Position numbers and translations under genes: made by a program | Notes under the pieces: generated by a model | Told to the model about the DNA's origin: nothing | Database searches by the model: none | The model's input: the letters and a program-made list of their open reading frames with translations, nothing else | Origin: DATNPH01 sp036703315 | Lineage (GTDB): Bacteria; Cyanobacteriota; Cyanobacteriia; Cyanobacteriales; Coleofasciculaceae | Assembly (NCBI GenBank): GCA_036703315.1 | Contig: DATNPH010000200.1 | Span: 1-42,501, forward strand | Length of the DNA stretch: 42,501 bases | Reading direction: 5' to 3' | Part shown: positions 16,656 through 23,801 of the stretch, one piece after another | How the letters are laid out: each line of letters starts with the position of its first letter | Position numbering within the stretch: the stretch's first letter is position 1

Positions 16656-17216
16656 ATGAATAGCTGTATCTTAATGGCACAAATCATTCAAGATCCAGAA
16701 CTCCGTTACACCCCTGATAATCAAACACCCCTTGCCCAAATGCTGGTTCAGTTTCCTAGTCAACGGTCTGAAGATCCACCAATAACGTTAAAAGTTATAG
16801 GGTGGGGCAATTTTGCCCACGAAATCAAGGAAAATTATTCAGCGGGCGATCGCGTGGTGATTGAAGGACGCTTAAGCATGAATACTATTGAGCGGTCAGA
16901 AGGGTTCAAGGAAAAACGTGCTGAATTGACGGCTTCCCGGATTTATAAACTGGGAGCGGATACTGCTTTTGAGCCACATACTGCCGTATCTTCCACAACT
17001 TACGAAACCCCGGCACCCACAGTTTCCTCAAAATCCAATAATGTTGTTGTACCAATGAGGTCGCCTCGGCAATCGGCACCGATATCTGAGCCAGATGATC
17101 TCGATAGAGATTATGCGGCTCCAACCACTGAGTCAACGTTTGAACCCTCTACAACTCGACGTTCGGCTTCAGCAAACCTAGAGAATCAACAGGATCTAGA
17201 TGATATTCCTTTCTAG
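16656..17216 (+). CDS. ssb: Single-stranded DNA-binding protein
   Basis: The 186-residue protein has an N-terminal OB fold (about 1-108: MNSCILMAQIIQDPELRYT ... GDRVVIEGRLSMNTIERSEG), a low-complexity Ser/Thr/Pro linker and the acidic C-terminal tip DLDDIPF that recruits replication and repair partners. It binds single-stranded DNA as a tetramer during replication, recombination and repair. AGGAGA about nine bases before the ATG serves as ribosome-binding site. Cyanobacteria often carry more than one SSB. The N-terminus with IIQDPELRYTPDNQ is of the cyanobacterial kind. Confidence 0.93.
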   Translation: MNSCILMAQIIQDPELRYTPDNQTPLAQMLVQFPSQRSEDPPITLKVIGWGNFAHEIKENYSAGDRVVIEGRLSMNTIERSEGFKEKRAELTASRIYKLGADTAFEPHTAVSSTTYETPAPTVSSKSNNVVVPMRSPRQSAPISEPDDLDRDYAAPTTESTFEPSTTRRSASANLENQQDLDDIPF

Positions 17217-17419
17217 TTATCTATCTTTATAACTGTCGGTTTGAATCAATACCTTCGTCCTGCATTCTTTTAGCTTCTCCCTTATGAAGGGCGTCTACTA
17301 AATAGATGCGGGATCAGGTCAACGGGCGTTAGGTTCTGCTTAAATTTATTTAAAAATTACAGTAGAGTTTACTTAAGATAAGTAAACTTAGATTTCATTC
17401 GCTCGTTTTTTTTAGAGAG
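17217..17419. other. Intergenic region after ssb
   Basis: No gene. GTTTACTTAAGATAAGTAAAC (about 17367-17387) can form a short hairpin. A run of T at 17406-17413 leads into the structured element. Confidence 0.35.
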
Positions 17420-17680
17420 AGTGGTAAATTAAACATTGAAGCGGAAAAGCTTCTCTGACAGATAGTACAGCATAGTCCACATTAGACATACGAGGTAAAA
17501 AAGGCTGTTTCATCTAAAATCTGTCTCATCAAACAACAGCACTCAACAAGAACGCTGATATTTCCTAAGATAGAAATTTGGGAGCAATGCGCTTGAAATG
17601 TTTAATTCAGTGCTACTCCGTATCTAATCGCTCAAAGCAGGAAATCACTCAGCAAGTCTGTCTGGAGTGCTGTTGTTGTT
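17420..17680 (+). ncRNA. Structured element, copy A (candidate non-coding RNA)
   Basis: This roughly 260-bp segment recurs in inverted orientation at 19675-19940. Shared blocks include GCTTCTCTGACAG, GCTGTTTCATCTAA, ATCTGTCTCATCAAACAACA, GCTGATATTTCCTAAG and GGAAATCACTCAG. Stems are kept while loops differ: GAAGC-ggaaaa-GCTTC here against GAAGC-tacaaa-GCTTC in copy B; ACAGA...TCTGT with inner ACAGC...GCTGT in both; GGAG...CTCC enclosing TTGAA...TTCAG. No open frame is conserved. This pattern favours a structured RNA or small non-autonomous element. The family is not identified. Confidence 0.5.
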
Positions 17681-17816
17681 AAAGATTTAGCTAGTCCTAC
17701 AGTAAACTTTGCTCTAAGCCTACAGAGCTGAAGTATCAAAGCAGGCAGAACCTTTTCCAAAGCCAAATTAATTGCTACGTCTTAATTTTTCTTGTTCTTC
17801 CTACAAAAAATAGCTG
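17681..17816. other. Leader of the Cys-rich membrane protein
   Basis: An AT-rich leader with no recognised element other than the right flank of copy A. Confidence 0.3.
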
Positions 17817-18107
17817 ATGTTTCAACTTCTATATCCGCTGGTTCACGCTATCCAGCCCTACTTGGTGCCACTGTGCTTTTGCTTAACTTGGGGATTCATC
17901 ATTCTCTTCTTGTTAACCATTTTGTCAGCAGTTAGAACAACTATGACTACTGCAAAACGCATGCATCAAATTCCTTGTACTGGATGTCAGTTTTTCAATA
18001 ACGATCACCGCTTGAAGTGTTCAGTAAATCCCTCCATCGCCAACACTGAGACTGCCATTCACTGTTTGGACTATTGCTCAAAGAATCATCGGATTAGTAT
18101 GACTTAG
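17817..18107 (+). CDS. Single-helix membrane protein with a five-cysteine tail
   Basis: The 96-residue protein has a strongly hydrophobic segment at about 16-40 (LVPLCFCLTWGFIILFLLTILS) and a C-terminal tail with Cys54, Cys57, Cys68, Cys83 and Cys87 in the pattern CxxC-x10-C-x14-C-xxx-C. The wording PCTGCQFFNNDHRLKCSVNP...ETAIHCLDY looks like a conserved cyanobacterial family. The cysteines could bind zinc or an iron-sulfur cluster or form disulfides; none of this is established. It lies 38 bp before the cupin gene, so a shared transcript is likely. Confidence 0.75.
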   Translation: MFQLLYPLVHAIQPYLVPLCFCLTWGFIILFLLTILSAVRTTMTTAKRMHQIPCTGCQFFNNDHRLKCSVNPSIANTETAIHCLDYCSKNHRISMT

Positions 18108-18145
18108 AAAGAAGTCTCGCCATCTGGTGATCAGGATAAAAATTT

Positions 18146-18511
18146 ATGCTAATTCAAAAGCTGAATGCTTGTACAGAATTCATCGCTGGTGATGGTACTC
18201 AACTGCGAGAGCTATTGCACCCGGATAAGCAGCCACTAGAGTTGCGCTACAGTTTAGCCCATGCCATTGTTCCAGTAGGGCAAACTTCTAAACCACACGC
18301 ATTGAAGACATCAGAGGTTTACTACATCCTCAGTGGTACGGGTGAGATGCACATTGATGATGAAACTCAGCAAGTGGAACCGGGGGATGCCGTGTATATT
18401 CCTCCTGATGCCAGGCAGTTTATTCACAATTGTGGAACAGAGCCACTGGTATTTATCTGCATCGTTGATCCAGCGTGGCGCACAGAAGACGAGACAATTT
18501 ACCAAGAATGA
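18146..18511 (+). CDS. Cupin-domain protein
   Basis: The 121-residue single-domain cupin has motif 1 around HALKTSEVYYILSGTGEMHI (about 51-70), with a likely metal-binding His and Glu, and motif 2 around PGDAVYIPPDARQFIHNCG (about 78-96), with a further His. Such small cupins bind a divalent metal and may act as dioxygenases, isomerases or sensors; the substrate cannot be told. It probably forms an operon with the Cys-rich membrane protein. The stop codon overlaps the first copy of a 27-bp direct repeat (18507-18533). A terminator follows at 18575-18614. Confidence 0.85.
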   Translation: MLIQKLNACTEFIAGDGTQLRELLHPDKQPLELRYSLAHAIVPVGQTSKPHALKTSEVYYILSGTGEMHIDDETQQVEPGDAVYIPPDARQFIHNCGTEPLVFICIVDPAWRTEDETIYQE

Positions 18512-18533
18512 TACGTAAGTTTAGTTTTTCAGG
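18507..18533 (+). repeat. 27-bp direct repeat, copy 1
   Basis: It matches 19961-19987 at 26 of 27 positions (core ATGATACGTAAGTTTA). Copy 1 overlaps the cupin stop codon; copy 2 lies 20 bp outside the structured element at 19675-19940. Together they flank the msrA block. Confidence 0.8.
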
Positions 18534-18574
18534 TAACGTCTATGGGGACGTAACACCTTGCTGTCGATAAAAAA

Positions 18575-18614
18575 CCTGTAGGTGACGCTAGATCAATCAC
18601 TACTACAGGCTTTT
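18575..18614 (+). terminator. Terminator of the cupin transcript
   Basis: CCTGTAG (18575-18581) pairs with CTACAGG (18603-18609), extended by GTGA/TCAC (18582-18585 with 18597-18600) across a 2-nt bulge, then CTTTTC. It lies between the converging cupin and msrA genes. Confidence 0.6.
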
Positions 18615-18697
18615 CTATCTAAGTTGTGATTAACTTTACTCCGGCTTGAAGTGTCTGGGGATGTCTACGAGCGATCGCCTAAAGCCAGACCAACATT

Positions 18698-19351
18698 TTA
18701 AGCATTAGTCGTTGTAGGCAAACAAACTTTTGTACCCCCTAGACCACAATACCCATCTGGATTTTTGGCAAGGTACTGCTGATGATAGCTTTCTGCGTAG
18801 TAAAACTCAGGAGCATCAATGATTTCAGTTGTGATAGTTCCGTAGCCTGATGCCTTAAGGGCTTGCTGATAAGCGTCTTTCGAGGCTTCAGCTAACTTTC
18901 TTTGGCTCTCGGAATACACATAAATTCCTGAACGATACTGGGTACCAGCGTCATTACCTTGGCGCATACCTTGAGTAGGATTGTGGCTCTCCCAGAAGAT
19001 TTTCAGGAGTAATTCGTAACTAATCACTTTGGGGTCAAAAACAACGTAAACCACTTCGTTGTGACCCGTCATGCCCGTACATACTTCCTTATATGTTGGG
19101 TTTGGCGTTATTCCGGCTGCATAGCCAACGGCTGTTGTAAAAACTCCGTCTTGCTGCCAAAATTTGCGTTCTGCTCCCCAGAAACATCCCATGCCAAACA
19201 TCGCTATCTCCATTCCATCTGGATAAGGAGGCTTCAACGGATTACCGTTGACAAAGTGAGTCGAGGGTACTTGCATGGACTCCGTTCGTCCTGGTAATGC
19301 CTCTTCAGGAGTAGGCAGGGATGGCTTTTTACCAAATCCAAATAGCACCAT
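18698..19351 (-). CDS. msrA: Peptide-methionine (S)-S-oxide reductase
   Basis: The 217-residue MsrA repairs oxidised methionine (S-sulfoxide) in proteins, using thioredoxin as reductant. The catalytic Cys56 is in the GCFWGAERKFW motif, followed by VGYAAG and TGHNEVVYVVFDP. Recycling cysteines Cys202 and Cys210 lie in GYCGLGGTKVC. The first 45 residues form an extension seen in many cyanobacterial MsrA proteins (GKKPSLPTPEEALPGR). No signal peptide is evident, so it is cytoplasmic. It is transcribed toward the cupin gene and is bracketed by a pair of direct repeats. Confidence 0.95.
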   Translation of the reverse strand: MVLFGFGKKPSLPTPEEALPGRTESMQVPSTHFVNGNPLKPPYPDGMEIAMFGMGCFWGAERKFWQQDGVFTTAVGYAAGITPNPTYKEVCTGMTGHNEVVYVVFDPKVISYELLLKIFWESHNPTQGMRQGNDAGTQYRSGIYVYSESQRKLAEASKDAYQQALKASGYGTITTEIIDAPEFYYAESYHQQYLAKNPDGYCGLGGTKVCLPTTTNA

Positions 19352-19674
19352 AACTTTTACTCTGATTTTTGTATCTATTTACATTACTTAATGATAACTT
19401 ACTGCCTGGAAGTGCTTAGGTTTATTAGTGTTCTTGTGGGATGGGCATCCTGCACGTCCTATAGTTGTGGCATGCATTAGTGTGGCGGGGCGTAACCAGT
19501 GCAACACCTACCTCACAAGAATATGTATTTGCACACCTGGGATGCTCGCTTGCCAATTTTAGATTTTGGAGGGACGAAGCTCAAGCCAAAATACTTGACG
19601 AATGAGGAGCCGGAATACTAACCCGAGCAATCTGTAGCGTAGTTTGAATAAGAGTAATCCGGTCTAATTTCTAA
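19352..19674. other. Intergenic region upstream of msrA
   Basis: No gene is seen. TTCTTGTG (19431-19438) and CACAAGAA (19514-19521) form an inverted repeat 75 bp apart. The msrA promoter should lie here, but no clear elements stand out. Confidence 0.35.
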
Positions 19675-19940
19675 AACAAAAGCAGCACTACTGTAGAAGT
19701 TACTGAGTGATTTCCTCTCTTGGGCAATTCAACACGGAGTTACACTGAATTGTACGGTTCAGTTGCATGACTCCCAGTTTTTCAGCTTAGGAAATATCAG
19801 CATTCTGTTGAGTGCTGCTGTTGTTGTTTGATGAGACAGATGTTAGATGAAACAGCGTTTTTTTACCTCTTTGTTTACTGTGAACTTCGCTGTAGTTTCT
19901 GTCAGAGAAGCTTTGTAGCTTCAATTTCCAATTTACTACT
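19675..19940 (-). ncRNA. Structured element, copy B (candidate non-coding RNA)
   Basis: This is the inverted counterpart of 17420-17680. Read on the minus strand it carries GAAGC-tacaaa-GCTTC, ACAGA...TCTGT, and GGAGT...ACTCC enclosing ACTGAA...TTCAGT. The loops differ from copy A while the arms remain complementary, which is evidence for a selected fold. No protein frame is shared. Confidence 0.5.
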
Positions 19941-19960
19941 ATTTCCTAAAAGTACAACTA

Positions 19961-19987
19961 AATGATACGTAAGTTTACTTTTTCAGG
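19961..19987 (+). repeat. 27-bp direct repeat, copy 2
   Basis: Partner of 18507-18533 with a single C/G difference. The 1454-bp spacing covers the cupin terminator, msrA and structured copy B. Confidence 0.8.
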
Positions 19988-20322
19988 GAGAGTGCTATGA
20001 AGATGAGGGTACAAAATCAAGGAGAAAATGGTGCGATCGCGCTCATACTAAGTGTTAGCAAGTTCCACAAATGTTGGAGACGAGAGGCTGGAGAAGATTT
20101 CTTTAAAGTGTTTTATGATTTATTAATGTGTTTTGATATTTACTGTCAAAAGGCGATTGTAGTGTTGTCTTTAACCCAAGCGAAAGAACCGCCAACCGAA
20201 GAGAGAGGGTAATGGAAAATCTGTAGATGCGATCACCCAAACCTTCCTACAAGCACCGATATCGCGCAAGAAAGAGGGTGAGAGCCACTTTCTCACCCCT
20301 TTAGCCGCAAGACTTTATAAGC
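19988..20322. other. Intergenic region downstream of the hli gene
   Basis: It contains the hli-side terminator at 20276-20298. A 71-codon frame at 19997-20212 shows no recognisable sequence and is not called. Confidence 0.4.
20276..20298 (-). terminator. Terminator after the hli transcript
   Basis: GGGTGAGA (20276-20283) pairs with TCTCACCC (20291-20298), an 8-bp GC-rich stem with a 7-nt loop. On the minus strand it is followed by TCTTTCTT. Confidence 0.6.
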
Positions 20323-20412
20323 TTAGAAAAGAAAAATTTCAATAATTCCTGCCACGAGAGCAGCCAGTAGAGCGATCGCGAAATGACGACCAGCCGCTGA
20401 ACTAAAACCCAA
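20323..20412 (-). CDS. Possible 29-residue single-helix protein downstream of hli
   Basis: An open minus-strand frame ends with GFSSAAGRHFAIALLAALVAGIIEIFLF. AAGGAG (20422-20427) lies nine bases before a TTG start at 20412. The frame is open upstream to 20463, which would give 46 codons with a non-standard start. GF..A..GR followed by a hydrophobic helix recalls a shrunken high-light-inducible protein, but the Glu of the ExxNGR chlorophyll-binding motif is missing. It is either a small membrane protein or a decayed hli copy. Confidence 0.35.
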   Translation of the reverse strand: MGFSSAAGRHFAIALLAALVAGIIEIFLF

Positions 20413-20483
20413 AACCGCTTTCTCCTTACCGCTATTAAAAACCTTCGATTCAGTCAGGTCAATCTAATGAGAGTACTGGCTCA

Positions 20484-20627
20484 TTACATCAGACCAACTT
20501 GTTGCAGGATGTTTTGACCCGTGAACCACTCAATCGTTAAGCCAATAACAAAGCCCAGCATCGCCAAACGACCATTTAATGTTTCAGCAAAAGGAGTAAA
20601 ACCAAATTTAGGCTGTTGTTTTTCCAC
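20484..20627 (-). CDS. hli: High-light-inducible protein (single-helix chlorophyll-binding protein)
   Basis: The 47-residue Hlip (MEKQQPKFGFTPFAE... to ...QQVGLM) carries the AETLNGRLAMLGFVIGL chlorophyll-binding helix, where Glu and Asn/Arg ligate and brace the pigment. Such proteins associate with photosystem II assembly intermediates and chlorophyll synthase and protect against excess light. The start is GTG at 20627, as an in-frame TAA lies five codons upstream. A lone TTACATAA resembling half of a high-light regulatory element lies upstream on the minus strand, but the second half is not clear. Confidence 0.92.
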   Translation of the reverse strand: MEKQQPKFGFTPFAETLNGRLAMLGFVIGLTIEWFTGQNILQQVGLM

Positions 20628-20851
20628 TACTTTCGATATGTCTTATTAGTTTGTTTATGTAATTAAATTTAATCGAAAAATGCCAAATATGCAACATTTC
20701 TTTAGATTTGTTTTCGGGTAAATCTGGTACAAAGGCAATCTCTAGCAGATAGTCATACATCTGCATCCAGGCTTGAACCAACACTTACGCATTACGGCTG
20801 GTTTCAAGAACTACCCTAGATATAAGTCGCAATTTTATATCACTTATTGCC

Positions 20852-22228
20852 ATGAAACTCTTGCGTTTCCTGATGCTCCTGCTGTTCGTGACTACAACTA
20901 CAGCTTGTAGCGCGATCGGTACCTCAAGAGAACAACCTATAGCCTCTAACGCCCAGCGGGAAGAAAAGCTATCTCAAAAGGAATCGCCCCAACCCGCTGA
21001 GTCATCCCAAGACAATACTTCCACCCCAACCAAAAACGTCGTACCGACCAAAACCCTGACAGCAAAATCCATCAAAATCACCGTCGATAGTTTGCCCAAA
21101 CCGTTCGCTACCAATAGCGCTTCCAACTCACCCAATGTCGTAGCGATACCATCAAACCCCACACTGAACGTACCAGCAGGATTCCAAGTCAATGTCTACG
21201 CTGAAGATTTGGACGCTCCACGTTGGCTAACCTTAACTCCCAGTGGTGATGTTTTAGTAACAGAGACAAGACAAAACCGCATTCGCTTATTGCGTGATAC
21301 CAATGGTGATGGCGTTGCCGATGTTAGTAAAACCTTTGCAACAGACCAAAATGGAGTAAGTATTCCCTTCGGGATGACCTTTGCCGGTGACTCATTCTTC
21401 CTTGCTAACACGGGTGCTGTCCTACGGTTTCCCTACACAAAAGGACAACAGCAACTCACAGGTAAAGGTCAAAAAATTACTGACCTAACTCCTGGCGGTT
21501 ACAACCAACACTGGACACGCAACGTAGTCGCCTCACCTGATGGGACAAAGCTCTTCGTCTCAGTTGGGTCACGCTCTAACGTTGATGAAGAACCCCTGCC
21601 CCGCGCCTCTGTACAGGTGATGAACCTGGATGGTTCCAACCAGCAGACCTTTACCTCCGGACTGCGTAACCCAGTGGGACTCGACTTTCACCCCACCACT
21701 GGCGAACTCTACGCCACCGTTAATGAACGGGACGGAATTGGAGATGACCTTGTGCCAGATTACTTCACCCGCATACAACAAGGGGAATTCTACGGCTGGC
21801 CCTATGCCTACCTGGCACCAAATCTGATCGAGCCTCGTCAGACCGTTAGTGGTAAAAGCAAACGTCCTGACTTGGTAGCCAAAACTAAGACTCCCGATGT
21901 CCTTTTCCAGGCTCACTCGGCAGCTTTGGGACTGCAATTTTATGACAGACAAACCTTTCCCGAAAAATATCGTAATGGAGCCTTTGTGGCTATGCGTGGC
22001 TCTTGGAATCGCAATGAGGGCACCGGCTACAAAATTGTGTTTGTTCCCTTTGATGCCTCTGGACGACCTCAAGGTAATTACGAAGATTTTCTGACGGGTT
22101 TTCTGACGAATCCATCTGGACCAACCACTTGGGGACGCCCTGTGGGTTTACTAGTACTCCCTGATGGCAGTCTTTTGGTTACTGAAGAAGCCAATAACCG
22201 GATTTATCGTATTCAATATCGTGGCTGA
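20852..22228 (+). CDS. PQQ-dependent sugar dehydrogenase-like (sorbosone dehydrogenase family) lipoprotein
   Basis: The 458-residue secreted protein has a lipoprotein signal with Cys19 (TTTTACSAIG), then a Ser/Pro/Thr linker to about residue 100. A six-bladed beta-propeller of the soluble glucose/L-sorbosone dehydrogenase type starts at NVPAGFQVNVYAEDLDAPRW. Typical segments are GDVLVTETRQNRIRLLRD, the calcium-site-like DTNGDGVAD, SVGSRSNVDEE, SGLRNPVGLDFHP, GDDLVPDYFT and FQAHSAALGLQFYD. Family members oxidise aldoses with PQQ, but cyanobacteria may lack the cofactor, so activity is uncertain. The pentapeptide gene starts 9 bp later, which makes an operon probable. Confidence 0.86.
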   Translation: MKLLRFLMLLLFVTTTTACSAIGTSREQPIASNAQREEKLSQKESPQPAESSQDNTSTPTKNVVPTKTLTAKSIKITVDSLPKPFATNSASNSPNVVAIPSNPTLNVPAGFQVNVYAEDLDAPRWLTLTPSGDVLVTETRQNRIRLLRDTNGDGVADVSKTFATDQNGVSIPFGMTFAGDSFFLANTGAVLRFPYTKGQQQLTGKGQKITDLTPGGYNQHWTRNVVASPDGTKLFVSVGSRSNVDEEPLPRASVQVMNLDGSNQQTFTSGLRNPVGLDFHPTTGELYATVNERDGIGDDLVPDYFTRIQQGEFYGWPYAYLAPNLIEPRQTVSGKSKRPDLVAKTKTPDVLFQAHSAALGLQFYDRQTFPEKYRNGAFVAMRGSWNRNEGTGYKIVFVPFDASGRPQGNYEDFLTGFLTNPSGPTTWGRPVGLLVLPDGSLLVTEEANNRIYRIQYRG

Positions 22229-22237
22229 TATTAAACT

Positions 22238-23551
22238 ATGACTGACCAGAGAAGGATTCAGGAGTTCAGGAGTTCACAAGTTCAAAAGGAAAAAAAAACG
22301 CTTCCTCTTTACTTTTTACTTTTTACTTTTTACTTTTTACTTACCCAAGGGTTTGCCACAGCTGCCAATGCCGCTAATCCCAAAGACTTGGAACAATTGC
22401 GGGCTACCAATGCCTGTCCTAAGTGTGACCTGACAGATGCCCAGCTAGAGGGTGCTAATCTTCAGCAGGCAAACCTGAGCGGTGCCAAGCTAGACGGTGC
22501 CCAGCTTAAGGGTGCTAATCTAACGGGTGCTAATCTGAGCAGTGCTGAGTTGAGAGGTGTTCAATTATCTAAAGCTATCCTCACGGGTGCAAACTTAAAG
22601 CAGGCAAAACTACAGGTAAGGCAAAAGGACAAGCAAAGAGTCGTTACTGATTTGCGGGAGACAAGCCTTCAAAAAGCTGACTTGACTGGCGCTAACCTCA
22701 CAGGTGCTCGGTTGACTGGTGGCAACTTGGAGGAAGCACAGTTAAGTTATGCCATCTTGACTAACGCCAGTTTGGAAAAAGCTAACCTGATTCGAACGAA
22801 CTTGGCAGTTACTAATCTAACTAAGGCAAATTTAAAAGGAGCGCAATTGAAAATTGCGAATCTTAGTGCAGCTAATCTTACGAGTGCTCAGATGAGTGGT
22901 GCAAATCTGGATAATGCCAATGTCAATAGTGCTAATTTGAGTGATGCTAACTTGAGTCAGGCTAATTTAAATGAAGTTGATTTGAATAATGCGGTTCTCT
23001 CTGGAGCAAAGCTTCCGAATGTGGTTTTGATTTCGGCTAATCTCCGGAGTGCTGATTTGACGGGTGCTGACCTTGGGAGAGCGAATTTGAAGGGGGCGGG
23101 TCTCAATCGTGCTAATCTGAGTGCGGCGAACCTGAAGGGTGCTGACTTGACAAATGCCAAATTTGCGATCGCTAATCTCACAGGCGCTCAACTAACGGGT
23201 GCTATCCTCCACTCGGCTTACCTGCACAGCGCCAACCTTACCAATGCCAACTTGGATGGTGTTGACCTGCGGCAAGCACTACTCCGTTCTGCTGACCTAA
23301 CGAGTGCCAGCATGATTGGGGCAACTCTGGAAAATGCCAGTCTCATCAGTGCCAAGTTGACAGGTACCAACTTAACTTACACTAACTTGAGACTGTGCGA
23401 CTTGACAGGGGCAAACTTGTCGGGTGCTAACCTGAGTCATGCCAACCTAAGTCAGGCAAATTTAGAGAAAGCCTCTCTAGTTAATGCTAATCTGAGCGGT
23501 GCTAATCTGACAGACACTAAGCTTAAAGGTGCGATCGGATTCAACCGATAA
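22238..23551 (+). CDS. Large secreted pentapeptide-repeat protein
   Basis: The 437-residue protein has a hydrophobic stretch (about residues 24-37, LYFLLFTFYFLLTQ), an ATAANA signal-peptidase-like site and a CPKCDL motif at about 60-65. About 70 pentapeptide units (ANLSG, ADLTG and similar) follow, interrupted once around 128-140 by a charged insert (QVRQKDKQRVVTDLRE). The CxxC-DL motif before the repeat domain parallels CPGCKL of the lipoprotein at 250-765. The signal-peptide core is encoded by a 7-bp tandem repeat, and the codons before it resemble non-coding repeat filler, so the true start is less certain than the rest. Confidence 0.8.
   Translation: MTDQRRIQEFRSSQVQKEKKTLPLYFLLFTFYFLLTQGFATAANAANPKDLEQLRATNACPKCDLTDAQLEGANLQQANLSGAKLDGAQLKGANLTGANLSSAELRGVQLSKAILTGANLKQAKLQVRQKDKQRVVTDLRETSLQKADLTGANLTGARLTGGNLEEAQLSYAILTNASLEKANLIRTNLAVTNLTKANLKGAQLKIANLSAANLTSAQMSGANLDNANVNSANLSDANLSQANLNEVDLNNAVLSGAKLPNVVLISANLRSADLTGADLGRANLKGAGLNRANLSAANLKGADLTNAKFAIANLTGAQLTGAILHSAYLHSANLTNANLDGVDLRQALLRSADLTSASMIGATLENASLISAKLTGTNLTYTNLRLCDLTGANLSGANLSHANLSQANLEKASLVNANLSGANLTDTKLKGAIGFNR
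22307..22345 (+). repeat. Heptanucleotide tandem repeat (ACTTTTT)n inside a gene
   Basis: About four and a half units of ACTTTTT follow CTTCCTCTTT. Short tandem heptamers of this kind are a known class of cyanobacterial repeats. Here they are in frame and encode the hydrophobic YFLLFTF block of the signal peptide. Gain or loss of one unit shifts the frame. Confidence 0.88.
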
Positions 23552-23801
23552 TTAGCTAATTAAAAATTAGCCGTGTGTCAGGGGAATTGGAAAAAAACGA
23601 AAATACCGGATAGTAGAATCCACCTCTAGAAGAGTGTACTGGAGTCCGACAGCTGATAACGTTGGAGCAAAAATTTGTGAGACTATAAGCCAAATGGTTC
23701 CTCCATCAGTTGACTTGGTGCCAACTGACCTCTCAAAATAATCCGTTCTATCGTGCCGTGCTTTAGTTGTTTTTCTCTGCTCACTCATCGCATCACTGTT
23801 T

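Noticed and set aside
19997..20212. 71-codon plus-strand frame after the 27-bp repeat
   Set aside because: Composition not protein-like and no motif; treated as intergenic.
22307..22345. Possible CRISPR-like repetition
   Set aside because: Contiguous 7-bp units without spacers; a simple tandem repeat. No CRISPR array was seen anywhere in the window.
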